Shown here: positions 51,390-61,129 of the stretch, one piece after another
Position numbering within the stretch: the first letter of the stretch is position 1
How the letters are laid out: each line of letters starts with the position of its first letter
Origin: Limnohabitans sp. Rim8
GTDB taxonomy: Bacteria > Pseudomonadota > Gammaproteobacteria > Burkholderiales > Burkholderiaceae_C
Direction: 5' to 3'
Assembly: GCA_945901045.1 (NCBI GenBank)
Contig: CAMDKK010000003.1
Coordinates: 58,183-122,182, forward strand
DNA: 64,000 nucleotides
Translations under genes and position numbers: made by a program
Notes under the pieces: generated by a model
The model's database searches: none
What the model was told of the DNA's origin: nothing
Seen by the model: only the letters and a program-made list of their open reading frames with translations

Positions 51390-53300
51390 ATGAGTTTTTC
51401 CGGATTTTTCGTTCAGCTTTTAAATGGGCTTGCAGCGGCGTCTTCGCTGTTTTTTGTGGCGGCGGGTTTGTCCTTGATTTTTGGTGTCACGCGCATTGTT
51501 AATTTTGCGCATGGCTCCTTTTTCATGGCTGGCATTTACATCGCCTACACGGTAGTGGACCGCTTGGCGGGCAGCATCGGCTTTTGGCCGTCGATCGCGC
51601 TGGCGGCTCTGGCGGTGGGCGTGCTGGGGGCCTTCATAGAGATGCTGCTGCTGCGCCGCATTTACAAAGCGCCTGAACTGTTTCAGCTGCTGGCCACCTT
51701 CGCTTTGGTGCTGGTCCTGAAAGACGCGATGCTGTGGCTCTGGGGGCCTGAAGAGTTGCTTGGCCCTCGTGCGCCGGGTCTGGCCGGTTCGGTGTCTATT
51801 TTGGGGCGGCAATTCCCGACTTACGATTTGTTTTTGATTGTGGCGGGGCCCGTGGTGTTGGCGCTGCTGTGGTTGCTGCTTACCCGGACCCGTTTGGGCA
51901 CCTTGGTGCGGGCGGCTACGCAAGACCGCGAGATGGTCAGCGCCTTGGGCGTCAATCAAGCTTGGTTGTTCACAGCGGTGTTCGCTTTAGGCGCGCTTTT
52001 GGCCGGTTTGGGCGGCGCCTTGCAGTTGCCGCGTGAACCCGCGAATTTGGAAATGGATTTGAACATCATCGGCGCCGCCTTTGTGGTGGTGGTGGTGGGC
52101 GGCATGGGCTCGATTCCGGGTGCGTATTTGGCGGCGTTGCTGATCGCCGAAGTCAAGGCTGTGTGCATTTGGCTGGGCATGGTCGATGTGTTCGGCGTCG
52201 CAGTTTCATTCTCCAAACTCACCTTGGTGGTGGACTTTGTGGTGATGGCCGTGGTGCTGGTGTGGCGGCCTTGGGGCTTGCTGGGCAAACCGCAGGCCCC
52301 GAGCCGTTATATTGGCTTGCGTGAGGAGCCTCTGCGCCCCGCCAGCAAGGGCTATGTGGGGGTGGCCGCGCTGCTGGGTCTGGTGCTGGTAATCATGCCT
52401 TGGCTCACCGCCAGTTCGCCTTACACCACGGTGTTGCTGATTGATTTGTTGATTGCGGCCCTGTTTGCGGCCAGCCTGCACTTCATCATGGGGCCGGCGG
52501 GCATGCATTCCTTTGGCCATGCCGCCTATTTTGGTTTGGGCGCATATGGCGCAGCACTGTTGGTGCGCTCGTTGGGCTTGTCGATGGAAATGGCCTTGCT
52601 GGCGGCGCCCTTGGTGGCCGCTTTGGGGGCCTTGGTGTTTGGCTGGTTTGCCGTGCGCTTGTCCGGCGTGTACCTGGCCATGCTGACTTTGGCATTTGCC
52701 CAAATTACGTGGGCGGTGACCTTTCAATGGGACAGCTTTACCGGGGGGAGCAATGGCCTGACCGGCGTCTGGCCGTCTGAGCTCTTCAGCGATAAGCGCA
52801 TGTACTACTGGCTGACTTTGTGCTTGGTGATGGCGGGTGTAGTGTGGCTGCGCCGGGTGTTGTTTTCGCCCTTTGGCTATGCGCTGCGCGCCGGACGCGA
52901 TTCGTTGCTGCGTGCCGATGCGATCGGCATCGACGTCAAGCGCATGCAGTGGTTGGCCTTCATTTTGGCGGGGGGCGTGGCCGGTTTGGCGGGGGCTTTG
53001 TATGCCTTTTCCAAAGGCAGCATCTCGCCCGAAACCATGAGCGTGGGCAAGTCGGTGGACGGCTTGGTCATGGTGTTGCTGGGCGGTATTCAAACCTTGG
53101 CGGGTCCGGTGGTGGGGGCCTTCAGCTTCACTTGGTTGCATGACGTGGTGGCGCGCAACACCGATTACTGGCGCGCCATGTTGGGCTCCGTGATTTTGAT
53201 TTTGGTGTTGTTGTTCCCGCAAGGCATTGCCGGATCGGTGCAGTTGTTGTGGGAACGCCTGCGCCACAAAACCTCGCCGCAAGAGGGAGCCGCACGATGA
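51390..53300 (+). CDS. Fused branched-chain-type ABC permease LivH-LivM
   Basis: 636 residues combining two permease domains. Residues 1-300 are LivH-like (AAGLSLIFGVTRIVNFAHGSFFMAGIY, QDREMVSALGVNQAWLFTAVFALGALLAGLGGAL, GGMGSIPGAYLAALLIAEV). Residues about 315-636 are LivM-like (GMHSFGHAAYFGLGAYGAALLV, RAGRDSLLRADAIGIDVKRMQWLAFILAGGVAGLAGALYAF, GGIQTLAGPVVGAF). Usually these are separate proteins; fused versions do occur. It overlaps the ATPase start by four bases. Confidence 0.93.
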   Translation: MSFSGFFVQLLNGLAAASSLFFVAAGLSLIFGVTRIVNFAHGSFFMAGIYIAYTVVDRLAGSIGFWPSIALAALAVGVLGAFIEMLLLRRIYKAPELFQLLATFALVLVLKDAMLWLWGPEELLGPRAPGLAGSVSILGRQFPTYDLFLIVAGPVVLALLWLLLTRTRLGTLVRAATQDREMVSALGVNQAWLFTAVFALGALLAGLGGALQLPREPANLEMDLNIIGAAFVVVVVGGMGSIPGAYLAALLIAEVKAVCIWLGMVDVFGVAVSFSKLTLVVDFVVMAVVLVWRPWGLLGKPQAPSRYIGLREEPLRPASKGYVGVAALLGLVLVIMPWLTASSPYTTVLLIDLLIAALFAASLHFIMGPAGMHSFGHAAYFGLGAYGAALLVRSLGLSMEMALLAAPLVAALGALVFGWFAVRLSGVYLAMLTLAFAQITWAVTFQWDSFTGGSNGLTGVWPSELFSDKRMYYWLTLCLVMAGVVWLRRVLFSPFGYALRAGRDSLLRADAIGIDVKRMQWLAFILAGGVAGLAGALYAFSKGSISPETMSVGKSVDGLVMVLLGGIQTLAGPVVGAFSFTWLHDVVARNTDYWRAMLGSVILILVLLFPQGIAGSVQLLWERLRHKTSPQEGAAR

Positions 53301-54067
53301 GCAATGCACTCTTGCAAGTGAAGAATCTGGGCAAGTCCTTTGGTGGGGTCAAGGCGGTGGACGGCATCAGCTTTGATCTGGCCCCAGGCGAATTGTTGGC
53401 CTTGATCGGGCCCAACGGCGCGGGCAAGTCCACCACCTTTAACATGGTGAACGGGCAGCTGCGCGCCGATCAAGGCTCCATTCTGCTGCTGGGCCAAGAG
53501 CTGGTGGGGTGCAAGCCGCGCGCCATTTGGCGTCAGGGCGTGGGACGTACTTTTCAGATTGCCGAAACCTTCGCCTCGCTCACTGTGGTGGAAAACGTGC
53601 AAATGGCGCTGCTCTCGCATGACGACTTGCTGCTGTCGATGTGGCGGCGTGCGGCCGACCACCGCCGGGGCGACGCGCTGGCCCTGCTGGATCAGGTGGG
53701 CATGAAGCCCCAGGCCGACCGGCCCTGCAACGTGTTGGCCTATGGCGACGTCAAGCGCGTCGAGTTGGCTGTGGCCATGGCCAACAGCCCCAAACTGCTG
53801 TTGATGGACGAGCCCACCGCCGGAATGGCGCCCAAAGAGCGCAAAGACTTGATGGCGCTGACCAAAGAACTGGTGGTGCAACGCGGCATGGCCGTGCTGT
53901 TCACCGAGCACAGCATGGACGTGGTCTTTGCCTATGCCGACCGCATGATCGTGCTGGCCCGTGGCCGCTTGATCGCTGAGGGCAAGCCGCTGGAAATTCG
54001 TGATCACCCCAAGGTGCAAGAAGTTTATTTCGGCACTGGGAAGACTTTTGAGAAATCCTCCACATGA
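53297..54067 (+). CDS. Branched-chain-type ABC transporter ATPase LivG
   Basis: 256 residues from ATG 53297 (overlapping the permease stop). Walker A GPNGAGKSTTFN, Q-loop region GRTFQIAETFASLTVVENVQ, and Walker B LLLMDEPTAGMAP. The signature is degenerate: where LSGGQ/LSYGEQ is expected the sequence reads VLAYGDVKRVELA, as in the LivG subfamily with LAYGxxRxLE. Switch region TEHSMDVVF. Pairs with LivF. Confidence 0.93.
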   Translation: MSNALLQVKNLGKSFGGVKAVDGISFDLAPGELLALIGPNGAGKSTTFNMVNGQLRADQGSILLLGQELVGCKPRAIWRQGVGRTFQIAETFASLTVVENVQMALLSHDDLLLSMWRRAADHRRGDALALLDQVGMKPQADRPCNVLAYGDVKRVELAVAMANSPKLLLMDEPTAGMAPKERKDLMALTKELVVQRGMAVLFTEHSMDVVFAYADRMIVLARGRLIAEGKPLEIRDHPKVQEVYFGTGKTFEKSST

Positions 54068-54798
54068 GCGCATCCGACATCTTGCTTGAAGCCAAGGGCC
54101 TGGCCGCTTGGTATGGCGCAGCCCAAATTTTGTACGACGTGGACTTGCAAGTGCGCCGCGGCGAAGTGGTGGCCCTTATGGGGCGCAACGGCGCGGGCAA
54201 GTCCACCACGCTCAAAGCCTTGATCGGCATGCTGGCGCGCAGACGTGGACAAGTGACTTTCATGGGCCATGACCTCTCGCACAGCGAGCCGCACCACGCG
54301 GCCCGCTTGGGCCTGGGCTTTGTGCCCGAGGACCGGCGCATATTCACCGACCTCACCGTCATGGAAAATCTGGAGGTCGGTAAGCAGAAGGTGCGGCAAT
54401 GGCCTGATGGCAAGGTGGCGCCTCATTGGACGCCTGAGCGCTTGTTTGAACTCTTTCCCAACCTGGGTGAAATGCCGCAACGCCCCGGCGGCAGCATGAG
54501 TGGCGGTGAACAACAAATGCTGACCGTGGCCCGTACCTTAATGGGCAATCCCTTTTTGGTCTTGCTCGACGAGCCCTCTGAAGGCGTAGCGCCGGTCATT
54601 GTGGAGCAAATGGCGCACATGATTCTGGCGCTCAAAGCCCAGGGCGTGAGCATCTTGCTGTCCGAGCAAAACATGCATTTTGCAGAGTTGGTTTCCGACC
54701 GGGCCTATGTGCTTGAAAAAGGCCAAATCCGCTACCAAGCCAGCATGCAGGATTTAGCCGCCAATGAAGAAGTCCGGCGCAATTACCTCAGCGTTTGA
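54064..54798 (+). CDS. Branched-chain-type ABC transporter ATPase LivF
   Basis: 244 residues, ATG overlapping livG by four bases. Walker A GRNGAGKSTTLKAL, GLGFVPEDRRIFTDLTVMENL (typical LivF), signature MSGGEQQML, Walker B FLVLLDEPSEGVAP, and switch LSEQNMHFA. It ends 15 bases before the hydroxylase small subunit gene, so uptake and first oxidation are co-transcribed. Confidence 0.94.
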   Translation: MSASDILLEAKGLAAWYGAAQILYDVDLQVRRGEVVALMGRNGAGKSTTLKALIGMLARRRGQVTFMGHDLSHSEPHHAARLGLGFVPEDRRIFTDLTVMENLEVGKQKVRQWPDGKVAPHWTPERLFELFPNLGEMPQRPGGSMSGGEQQMLTVARTLMGNPFLVLLDEPSEGVAPVIVEQMAHMILALKAQGVSILLSEQNMHFAELVSDRAYVLEKGQIRYQASMQDLAANEEVRRNYLSV

Positions 54799-54813
54799 AC
54801 TTCGGCGCACGCT

Positions 54814-55308
54814 ATGTATCCCCCAACAGTCTTACAGGTCAATCAAGTTCGGTGCGAACTGCCGCAGGCTGCGGGCCGCGCCAATTTGCTTCAGGTCCTG
54901 CGCAATGACTTGCAACTCAATGGCCCTAAATTCGGCTGCGGTTTGGGGGAGTGCGGCGCTTGCACCGTGTGGGTCGATGGTGTGGCCGCTCGGGCCTGTG
55001 TGATTCCTGCCCACGGCGTGGCCGGACGCGAGATCACCACTTTGGAGGGCTTGACCCCATTGCACGGCGTGGCGGGAGAGTTGCATCCGGTGCAACAAGC
55101 TTTTGTCGATGCCCAAGCGGCGCAGTGCGGTTACTGCCTCAATGGCATGGTGATGATGGCTGCGGCGTTGCTGGCACGCGAGCCCAATCCCAGTGAGGCC
55201 GATGTGCGCCGCGAACTGTCGGGTAATTTATGCCGCTGCGGCACGCACATTGAAATTGTGCATGCGGTGCTGTTGGCGGCCAAGCGGATGAAGGAGTCCA
55301 CCGCATGA
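54814..55308 (+). CDS. nicA: Nicotinate dehydrogenase-like small subunit, two [2Fe-2S] clusters
   Basis: 164 residues of the xanthine-oxidase-family iron-sulfur subunit: plant-type cluster cysteines in KFGCGLGECGACTVWVDG and RAC, then the helical domain cluster CGYCLNGM and GNLCRCGTH. It carries electrons from the molybdenum centre to the cytochrome c part of the large subunit. No separate FAD subunit is encoded, as in the Pseudomonas putida NicAB system. Its stop overlaps the large-subunit start by four bases. The molecular family is certain; nicotinate as substrate is inferred from hnr and ena. Confidence 0.9.
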   Translation: MYPPTVLQVNQVRCELPQAAGRANLLQVLRNDLQLNGPKFGCGLGECGACTVWVDGVAARACVIPAHGVAGREITTLEGLTPLHGVAGELHPVQQAFVDAQAAQCGYCLNGMVMMAAALLAREPNPSEADVRRELSGNLCRCGTHIEIVHAVLLAAKRMKESTA

Positions 55309-58300
55309 CGCGCCGTGCCGAGCAAGCTCAGCGCCGAGCAGATTTTCATGCCGCACAAGGCGTGCTGCTGATCACCCGTGAGCCGCCGCCCGCGCCGCCA
55401 ACCGTCCAAGGCCAGCCCTTGGCCGTGCCGAGTAATCCGGCGGAGGGCGTTGAAATTTTGCTGGCCGTGTGGGACGACGGCAGTGTCACCGCGCTGAACG
55501 GCCATGTCGACCTGGGCACCGGCATTCGCACGGCCTTGTCGCAATTGGTGGCCGACGAGTTGGATGTGGACATGGCCGATGTGCACATGGTGCTGGGCAG
55601 CACCACGCTGGCACCCAACCAGGGCGCGACCATTGCCAGTGCTTCGCTGCAAATTCATTCAGCCCCCTTGCGCGCCGCGGCGGCCCAGGCGCGTGCCTGG
55701 TTGTTGGCCCGTGCAGCGCAGCAACTGAACGTCTTGCCCAGCGCGCTGCAAGTGCAAGGCGGTGTGGTGACGGTACAAGCCGAGCCGACGCGCCAGTGCC
55801 GCTTGGGCGAGCTGCTCACGGGCCAGCATGTGGCGCTGACTTTGGCGCTCGCCACGCCACTCAAAGCTGCCAGTGAACACCGTGTCATCGGTCAGTCGGT
55901 GGATCGTGTGGACATTCCGGCCAAGGTCACGGGCGGGCAGGTGTATGTGCACGACATGCGGGTGCCCGGCATGCTGCATGGGCGCGTGGTGCGCCCGCCC
56001 TATGCCGGGGCGGACCATGGTGACTTCATCGGCAATACGCTGGAGTCGGTGGACGAGTCGTCGATCGCGCACATCCCTGGCGTGCGCGCGGTGGTGGTGA
56101 TTCATGACTTTGTCGGCGTAGTGGCCGAGCGCGAAGAACAAGCCGAGCAAGCCATGCGCGAATTGCGCGTGCAGTGGAAAGACTGGCCCGGTCTGCCGCC
56201 CCTGGGTGACTTGCAGCAGGCACTGCGCAACAACCCGTCTACCCAGCGCCGCTTGGTCGATGAAGGCGATGTGGACGGCGCCCTGGCCCAAGCTGCGCAG
56301 CGCTTGTCGCGGACCTATGTCTGGCCTTACCAGTTGCATGCGTCGATCGGACCGTCCTGCGCCTTGGCGCAATGGCATGGGGACGCCGTGCCAGGTGAGC
56401 CCAATTTGACCGTCTGGGCGGGCACGCAAAACCCGCATGTGCTGCGTGCGGACTTGGCCAAGCTGCTGGGCTTGAATGAGATTGTGGTCGACGTGTTGCG
56501 CATGGAAGCTGCAGGCTGCTACGGCCGCAATGGCGCCGACGATGTGGCCGCCGATGCAGCGCTGTTGGCCCGCGCGGTGGGCGCGCCGGTGCGGGTCCAG
56601 CTCACTCGCGAACAAGAACACGCCTGGGAGCCCAAGGGCGCAGCGCAGCTCATGGATGTGCGCGGCGGGCTGAACGCAGACGGCACGGTCGCAGCTTACG
56701 ATTTTGAAACCAGTTACCCCTCCAACGGCGCACCTACTTTGGCCTTGCTGCTGACGCGCACTGTCGAGCCCTTGGCGCAGGCCTATGAGATGGGCGACCG
56801 CACCGCGCGCCCACCTTATGCCTTTGAGAACCTGCGCGTCAGCGTCAACGACATGGCGCCCATCTTGCGGGCTTCGTGGTTGCGTGGTGTGTCGGCTTTG
56901 CCCAACTCGTTTGCGCACGAAAGTTATATCGACGAGCTGGCCGCTGCCGCCGGGGTCGATCCGGTTGAGTTTCGTTTGCAGTACCTGCAAGACCCCCGCG
57001 CATCTGAGTTGCTGGCCGCCACGGCCGAGCGTGCGGGCTGGCAGGCTCGAACGGCGCCGCGCCAACACACTGTGGAAGGTACGGGCGGTGACGTTTTGCG
57101 CGGCCAAGGCGTGGCCTATGCGCGGTATGTGCACAGCAAATGGCCGGGATTTGGCGCGGCCTGGGCCGCCTGGGTGGCCGACGTGGAGGTGAATCGCCGC
57201 ACGGGTGAGGTGCATGTGAGCCGCGTGGTGGTCGGTCACGACGCAGGCATGATGATCAACCCGGCCGGCGTTCAGCAGCAGATTCATGGCAATGTGCTGC
57301 AAACCACCAGCCGCGCCCTGAAAGAAGAACTGCAAATTGAGCCGCGTAAAAATACAGTGGCCACGCAGGAGTGGGGCAGTTATCCGATTTTGAATTTCCG
57401 CGATGTGCCGGTGATCGAGGTGGTGACACTGCCGCGCCAAAACGAAGCGCCTTTGGGGGCAGGGGAGTCGTCCTCGGTGCCGGGCACGGCAGCCATTGCG
57501 AATGCCATTTTTGATGCCACAGGCGTGCGCTTTCGAGAGCCACCGTTCACGCCTGAGCGCGTGCGCGCCGCTTTGCAAAGTCAAGCCATTTCACCTGAAG
57601 TGACTCCGTCTGAAAAGACCACTCAACCCCCGACCCCGTTGATACCCGAAGGCGTGCGTTGGCCCTTGTCATTGCCGCGCTGGTCGCGCGTGGGTGCCTT
57701 GCTCGCGGGCCTGATCGGCACGACCATGGCCTTGCTGGGTGGGCGCGCGGTCATTGCGCCGCTTCACTACAGCCCCAGCGCGCTGTACACCGCTGAGACG
57801 ATCGAGCGTGGCCGGCAACTGGCCGCAGTGGGCAACTGTGTGGTCTGTCATACGGCACCCGGCGGCATAGCCAATGCCGGGGGCCGCGCCATGCGCACGC
57901 CGTTTGGCACCATTTACACCACCAACCTCACGCCCGATCCTGCGCACGGCATCGGGCAATGGTCCTTCAGCGCGTTTCAGCGCGCCATGCGCGAAGGCAT
58001 TTCGCGCGACGGGCGTCACCTGTACCCGGCGTTTCCTTTCACGTCCTTCGCCAAAATGAACGACGACGATCTGGTCGCGCTCTATGGCTACCTGATGGCG
58101 CAACCGGCAGTGGCCTCGGCGCCGCCCAAAACAGCGCTGGCTTTTCCGTTCAACCAACGCGCCTTCATGGCCAGTTGGAACGGTTTGTTTCATGACCCTC
58201 AACCCTTTGTGCCAACGCCAGGTCAATCGGTGGAATGGAACCGTGGCGCTTACCTGGTGGATGGCGTGGGCCATTGCGGCGCCTGCCACACACCGCGCAA

Positions 58301-58973
58301 TGCCTTGGGTGCAGAGCGCAGCGGAGCGGCGTACTTGAGTGGGGCCATGGTGGACGGTTGGGAAGCCCCGGCCTTGACCGCGCTGTCACGCGCGCCCGTG
58401 CCGTGGAGCGCCGACGAGTTTTACCACTACCTGCGCAATGGCCACACCGAGCACCACGGCATGGCGGCAGGCACCATGGCGCCGGTGGTGCAGCAATTGG
58501 CGCAAGTGCCGGATGCTGACATCCGCGCCATGGCCACTTACTTGGCCAGCTTCAACCAGCCGGCCACCGACACCGCCATCGCCGCCCAAGCCAAGCTGCT
58601 GGTGCAACAAGCGGCCGAGCAGCGCAGCAAGTTGGTGGGCAGTTCCGGTCAGCGAATGTTCGAAGGCGCTTGCAGTGCCTGTCACCACGAAGGAGACGGC
58701 CCCAAACTGCTGGGGGTGAACCGCCCCTTGGCGCTCAACACCAATTTGCACAGCACCCAGCCCGACAACCTGCTGCGCGTGATTTTGGACGGCGTGCAAG
58801 ACGTGCCCGGCCCGGATGTGGGCTTTATGCCCGGCTTTCGCCACGCCTTGAACGATGCACAAATCGCCGACTTGGCGCGCTATATGCGTCAGCGTTATGC
58901 GCCGGCACAGCCCGCCTGGTCAGACCTTGAAAGCGCGGTAGCCCGGGTGCGTTCGACCCTCAGCGCCCACTGA
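55305..58973 (+). CDS. nicB: Nicotinate dehydrogenase-like molybdopterin subunit fused to triheme cytochrome c
   Basis: 1222 residues. Residues about 1-760 form a molybdopterin-binding aldehyde oxidase/IorB-type domain (GHVDLGTGIRTALSQLVADELDV, RMEAAGCYGRNGADDVAADAALLA, APLGAGESSSVPGTAAIANAIFDATGVR with the conserved C-terminal glutamate loop). A linker with one membrane segment (about 783-815) leads to three cytochrome c sites: CVVCH (about 845), CGACH (about 991) and CSACH (about 1123). P. putida NicB has the same build, hydroxylating nicotinate at C6 with electrons going to cytochrome c. The domain order implies a periplasmic or membrane-facing heme part, although no N-terminal export signal is evident. 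Confidence 0.9.
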   Translation: MTRRAEQAQRRADFHAAQGVLLITREPPPAPPTVQGQPLAVPSNPAEGVEILLAVWDDGSVTALNGHVDLGTGIRTALSQLVADELDVDMADVHMVLGSTTLAPNQGATIASASLQIHSAPLRAAAAQARAWLLARAAQQLNVLPSALQVQGGVVTVQAEPTRQCRLGELLTGQHVALTLALATPLKAASEHRVIGQSVDRVDIPAKVTGGQVYVHDMRVPGMLHGRVVRPPYAGADHGDFIGNTLESVDESSIAHIPGVRAVVVIHDFVGVVAEREEQAEQAMRELRVQWKDWPGLPPLGDLQQALRNNPSTQRRLVDEGDVDGALAQAAQRLSRTYVWPYQLHASIGPSCALAQWHGDAVPGEPNLTVWAGTQNPHVLRADLAKLLGLNEIVVDVLRMEAAGCYGRNGADDVAADAALLARAVGAPVRVQLTREQEHAWEPKGAAQLMDVRGGLNADGTVAAYDFETSYPSNGAPTLALLLTRTVEPLAQAYEMGDRTARPPYAFENLRVSVNDMAPILRASWLRGVSALPNSFAHESYIDELAAAAGVDPVEFRLQYLQDPRASELLAATAERAGWQARTAPRQHTVEGTGGDVLRGQGVAYARYVHSKWPGFGAAWAAWVADVEVNRRTGEVHVSRVVVGHDAGMMINPAGVQQQIHGNVLQTTSRALKEELQIEPRKNTVATQEWGSYPILNFRDVPVIEVVTLPRQNEAPLGAGESSSVPGTAAIANAIFDATGVRFREPPFTPERVRAALQSQAISPEVTPSEKTTQPPTPLIPEGVRWPLSLPRWSRVGALLAGLIGTTMALLGGRAVIAPLHYSPSALYTAETIERGRQLAAVGNCVVCHTAPGGIANAGGRAMRTPFGTIYTTNLTPDPAHGIGQWSFSAFQRAMREGISRDGRHLYPAFPFTSFAKMNDDDLVALYGYLMAQPAVASAPPKTALAFPFNQRAFMASWNGLFHDPQPFVPTPGQSVEWNRGAYLVDGVGHCGACHTPRNALGAERSGAAYLSGAMVDGWEAPALTALSRAPVPWSADEFYHYLRNGHTEHHGMAAGTMAPVVQQLAQVPDADIRAMATYLASFNQPATDTAIAAQAKLLVQQAAEQRSKLVGSSGQRMFEGACSACHHEGDGPKLLGVNRPLALNTNLHSTQPDNLLRVILDGVQDVPGPDVGFMPGFRHALNDAQIADLARYMRQRYAPAQPAWSDLESAVARVRSTLSAH

Positions 58974-59223
58974 GTCCGACTTTGAGTTCGATCAGCGCCT
59001 CAACTGGTGACCGTGCAAAAAGGTGATTCTGTCTCGCTGACGGCCAGCTGTGCGCCCTGCACACCCGGCGCACCGCTAAGCCCTCTTGTGAACAGCGCAT
59101 TTTGGGGGTTGATCGGCAAGGCTGGATCGGCAAGGTACGGCCTGACTGGGGCGACGACAAGGGTTTCTATATGGGTTGAGGGCTCTTTCAAAGGGCTCTT
59201 CCAAGTTGCGATACTTGGCCACA

Positions 59224-59597
59224 TGCGGTTGAAATGCCTATCCGTCTCGGCCATACGCGCGGCTCTAGAAAGTGAAGCCGCCCAGTTCGGCTGGCCAACC
59301 ATGCATGCACAGCTGGCGCTGCCTGACCCGATCAGCTCAGCACGATTGCTGCCAAACGATGCCCATCGCGAACAGCGTGCGCTGGAGGTGTATCGCATTT
59401 CCGGTAGGCCACTATCGTCATTCCAATTATCGAATCTGCATGCACAAAATGCTACTGACAATATAGCCAAGCGCCAACTGACGTGGCTGCGATCAAACCG
59501 TGAAAAGCAGGCGGTGGCCTGTGACGCGCCAAGTGCGCTGGATCAGGTCTCAAGCACCCTAGCAGGCTGGTTGAATCAAGACAAAACCACCCTTTAA
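59224..59597 (+). CDS. Hypothetical protein (uncertain)
   Basis: 124 codons from an ATG at 59224; the frame is open from 59007 but the upstream part looks non-coding. The product has a helical, ordinary composition, with [25 protein letters not shown] in the middle, and no motif I recognise. A competing minus-strand frame covers 59000-59470. It lies between the hydroxylase and a PLP enzyme and ends 25 bases before the latter, so it could be a small co-transcribed gene or a remnant. Confidence 0.35.
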
Positions 59598-59622
59598 AAA
59601 TCGTTTTTCAACCAAGGCTTCT

Positions 59623-60696
59623 ATGACCACTGCAGCACGCAATCACCACTCTGACTCTTGGCTCAGCACTGCGATGGCACGCATTGATGCCGATTTTCAG
59701 CGCAGCGCAGACACACATTTGATCCCGCTGCCGCTGACCGCACTGAGCCAGCACGGGATTGATTTGTACCTGAAGGACGAGTCCACCCACCCCACAGGTA
59801 GCTTAAAGCACCGGTTGGCGCGCTCGCTGTTTTTGTACGCACTGTGCAATGGCTGGTTGACTGAAAAAACCACCATTGTGGAAGCCTCCAGCGGTTCCAC
59901 CGCAGTGAGCGAGGCGTATTTTGCGCGGCTGCTGGATTTGCCCTTTATCGCGGTGATGCCGAAAAGCACCTCGCCCCAGAAAGTCGCGCAAATCGAGTTT
60001 TACGGCGGACGCTGCCATTTTGTGAACAGTTCCGGCATGGTTTATGAGGCTGCGCGGGGGTTGGCAGCACAGGCAGGCGGCCATTACATGGACCAATTCA
60101 CCTACGCCGAGCGCGCCACCGACTGGCGTGGCAACAACAACATCGCGCAAAGCATGTTTGAGCAGATGGCGCATGAACGCCACCCCATACCGCGCTGGAT
60201 TGTGGTGGGCGCAGGCACAGGAGGCACCAGCGCCACGGTGGGGCGCTATGTGCGCTACATGCGCTACGCCACCCAGCTGTGTGTGGCCGACCCACAAGGT
60301 TCGGTCTTCGGCGCTTACCACCGTTCGGGAGATACCAGCTTGACCGCGCCTGGCTCGCGCATTGAAGGCATTGGCAGGCCTCGGGTGGAGCCGAGCTTTA
60401 TCCGCAGCTTGGTGGACACCATGCTGGAGGTGCCAGACACGGATTCTGTGGTGGCGATGCGGTCTTTGAGCGCGCTGCTGGGGCGCAAAGTCGGCCCGTC
60501 CACGGGGACGAACTTTGTCGGCATGCTGCAATTGGCATCGGAGATGAGGTTGAGAGGGGAAACGGGCTCGATTTTGTCGCTCTTGTGCGATTCAGGCGAG
60601 CGCTATCTGAGCACGTATTACGACGCTGACTGGGTGCAGCAGAACCTGGGCGACTGCAGCAGCTCAGAATTTGATGTGCAAGCCCTGATCGGCTGA
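59623..60696 (+). CDS. PLP-dependent cysteine synthase/desulfhydrase family enzyme (Cds1-like)
   Basis: 357 residues of the fold-type II (tryptophan synthase beta-like) family. The PLP lysine is in [14 protein letters not shown]; the phosphate-binding loop is [19 protein letters not shown]; the substrate loop is [17 protein letters not shown]. The S-L-K-H-R-L pattern and overall length recall mycobacterial Cds1 (L-cysteine desulfhydrase) more than housekeeping CysK, which usually reads SVKDR. Likely cytosolic, making H2S or handling cysteine. Not obviously part of the heterocycle operon. Confidence 0.85.
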   Translation: MTTAARNHHSDSWLSTAMARIDADFQRSADTHLIPLPLTALSQHGIDLYLKDESTHPTGSLKHRLARSLFLYALCNGWLTEKTTIVEASSGSTAVSEAYFARLLDLPFIAVMPKSTSPQKVAQIEFYGGRCHFVNSSGMVYEAARGLAAQAGGHYMDQFTYAERATDWRGNNNIAQSMFEQMAHERHPIPRWIVVGAGTGGTSATVGRYVRYMRYATQLCVADPQGSVFGAYHRSGDTSLTAPGSRIEGIGRPRVEPSFIRSLVDTMLEVPDTDSVVAMRSLSALLGRKVGPSTGTNFVGMLQLASEMRLRGETGSILSLLCDSGERYLSTYYDADWVQQNLGDCSSSEFDVQALIG

Positions 60697-60880
60697 AAAC
60701 GCCCTGCAAAACGTTTTATGGGGTATTCGTCCCCCAAATAGTTCCCCGCTAAGAATGCACTGTCGAATAGTTTGAATAGTTTGATGCTCCATCCAATGCC
60801 CCTAAAGCAACGGTAGCATTGACTTTTAATTGCTCGGCATGCATCGCTGGGTCCTACCCGAGGCATTCTGAGCTAAACAC

Positions 60881-61072
60881 CTGAACATCAAGCTCCCCCG
60901 CGCCAAGCTCGGAGCCCAACACATTGCCCCGGCGCGTGGACCGCTCCTGTGGGACAACTGCGATGCACAGGCGGATGAGGGTGTGACGATCGAGCCGGAC
61001 TGGGCAACTGACTGGGATGGGACAGCACAACCGGCCCCCGATTACGAGGTCAATCAGCGCACAGGTTGGTGA
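60881..61072 (+). pseudogene. C-terminal fragment of an unidentified GC-rich gene
   Basis: An open frame with no start reads LNIKLPRAKLGAQHIAPARG, then PLLWDNCDAQAD, and ends PAPDYEVNQRTGW with a stop at 61070-61072; an in-frame stop lies at 60869-60871. Tryptophan- and aspartate-rich ends of this kind look like a real protein tail, not random DNA. The 5' part is gone. Family not recognised. Confidence 0.4.
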
Positions 61073-61129
61073 TTGCTTGAGGCTGCGGATCAGGCTCGCT
61101 GCGGGATGTCCCTGCGCCCGGTACTCTCC

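Noticed and set aside
51390-53300. Frameshift or assembly fusion of two permease genes
   Set aside because: The frame is continuous with a sensible linker, and LivHM fusions are known, so a natural fusion is more likely.
59000-59470. 156-codon minus-strand frame opposite the hypothetical gene
   Set aside because: No recognisable motif, composition typical of a shadow frame; the plus-strand frame has somewhat better protein character, though both are weak.
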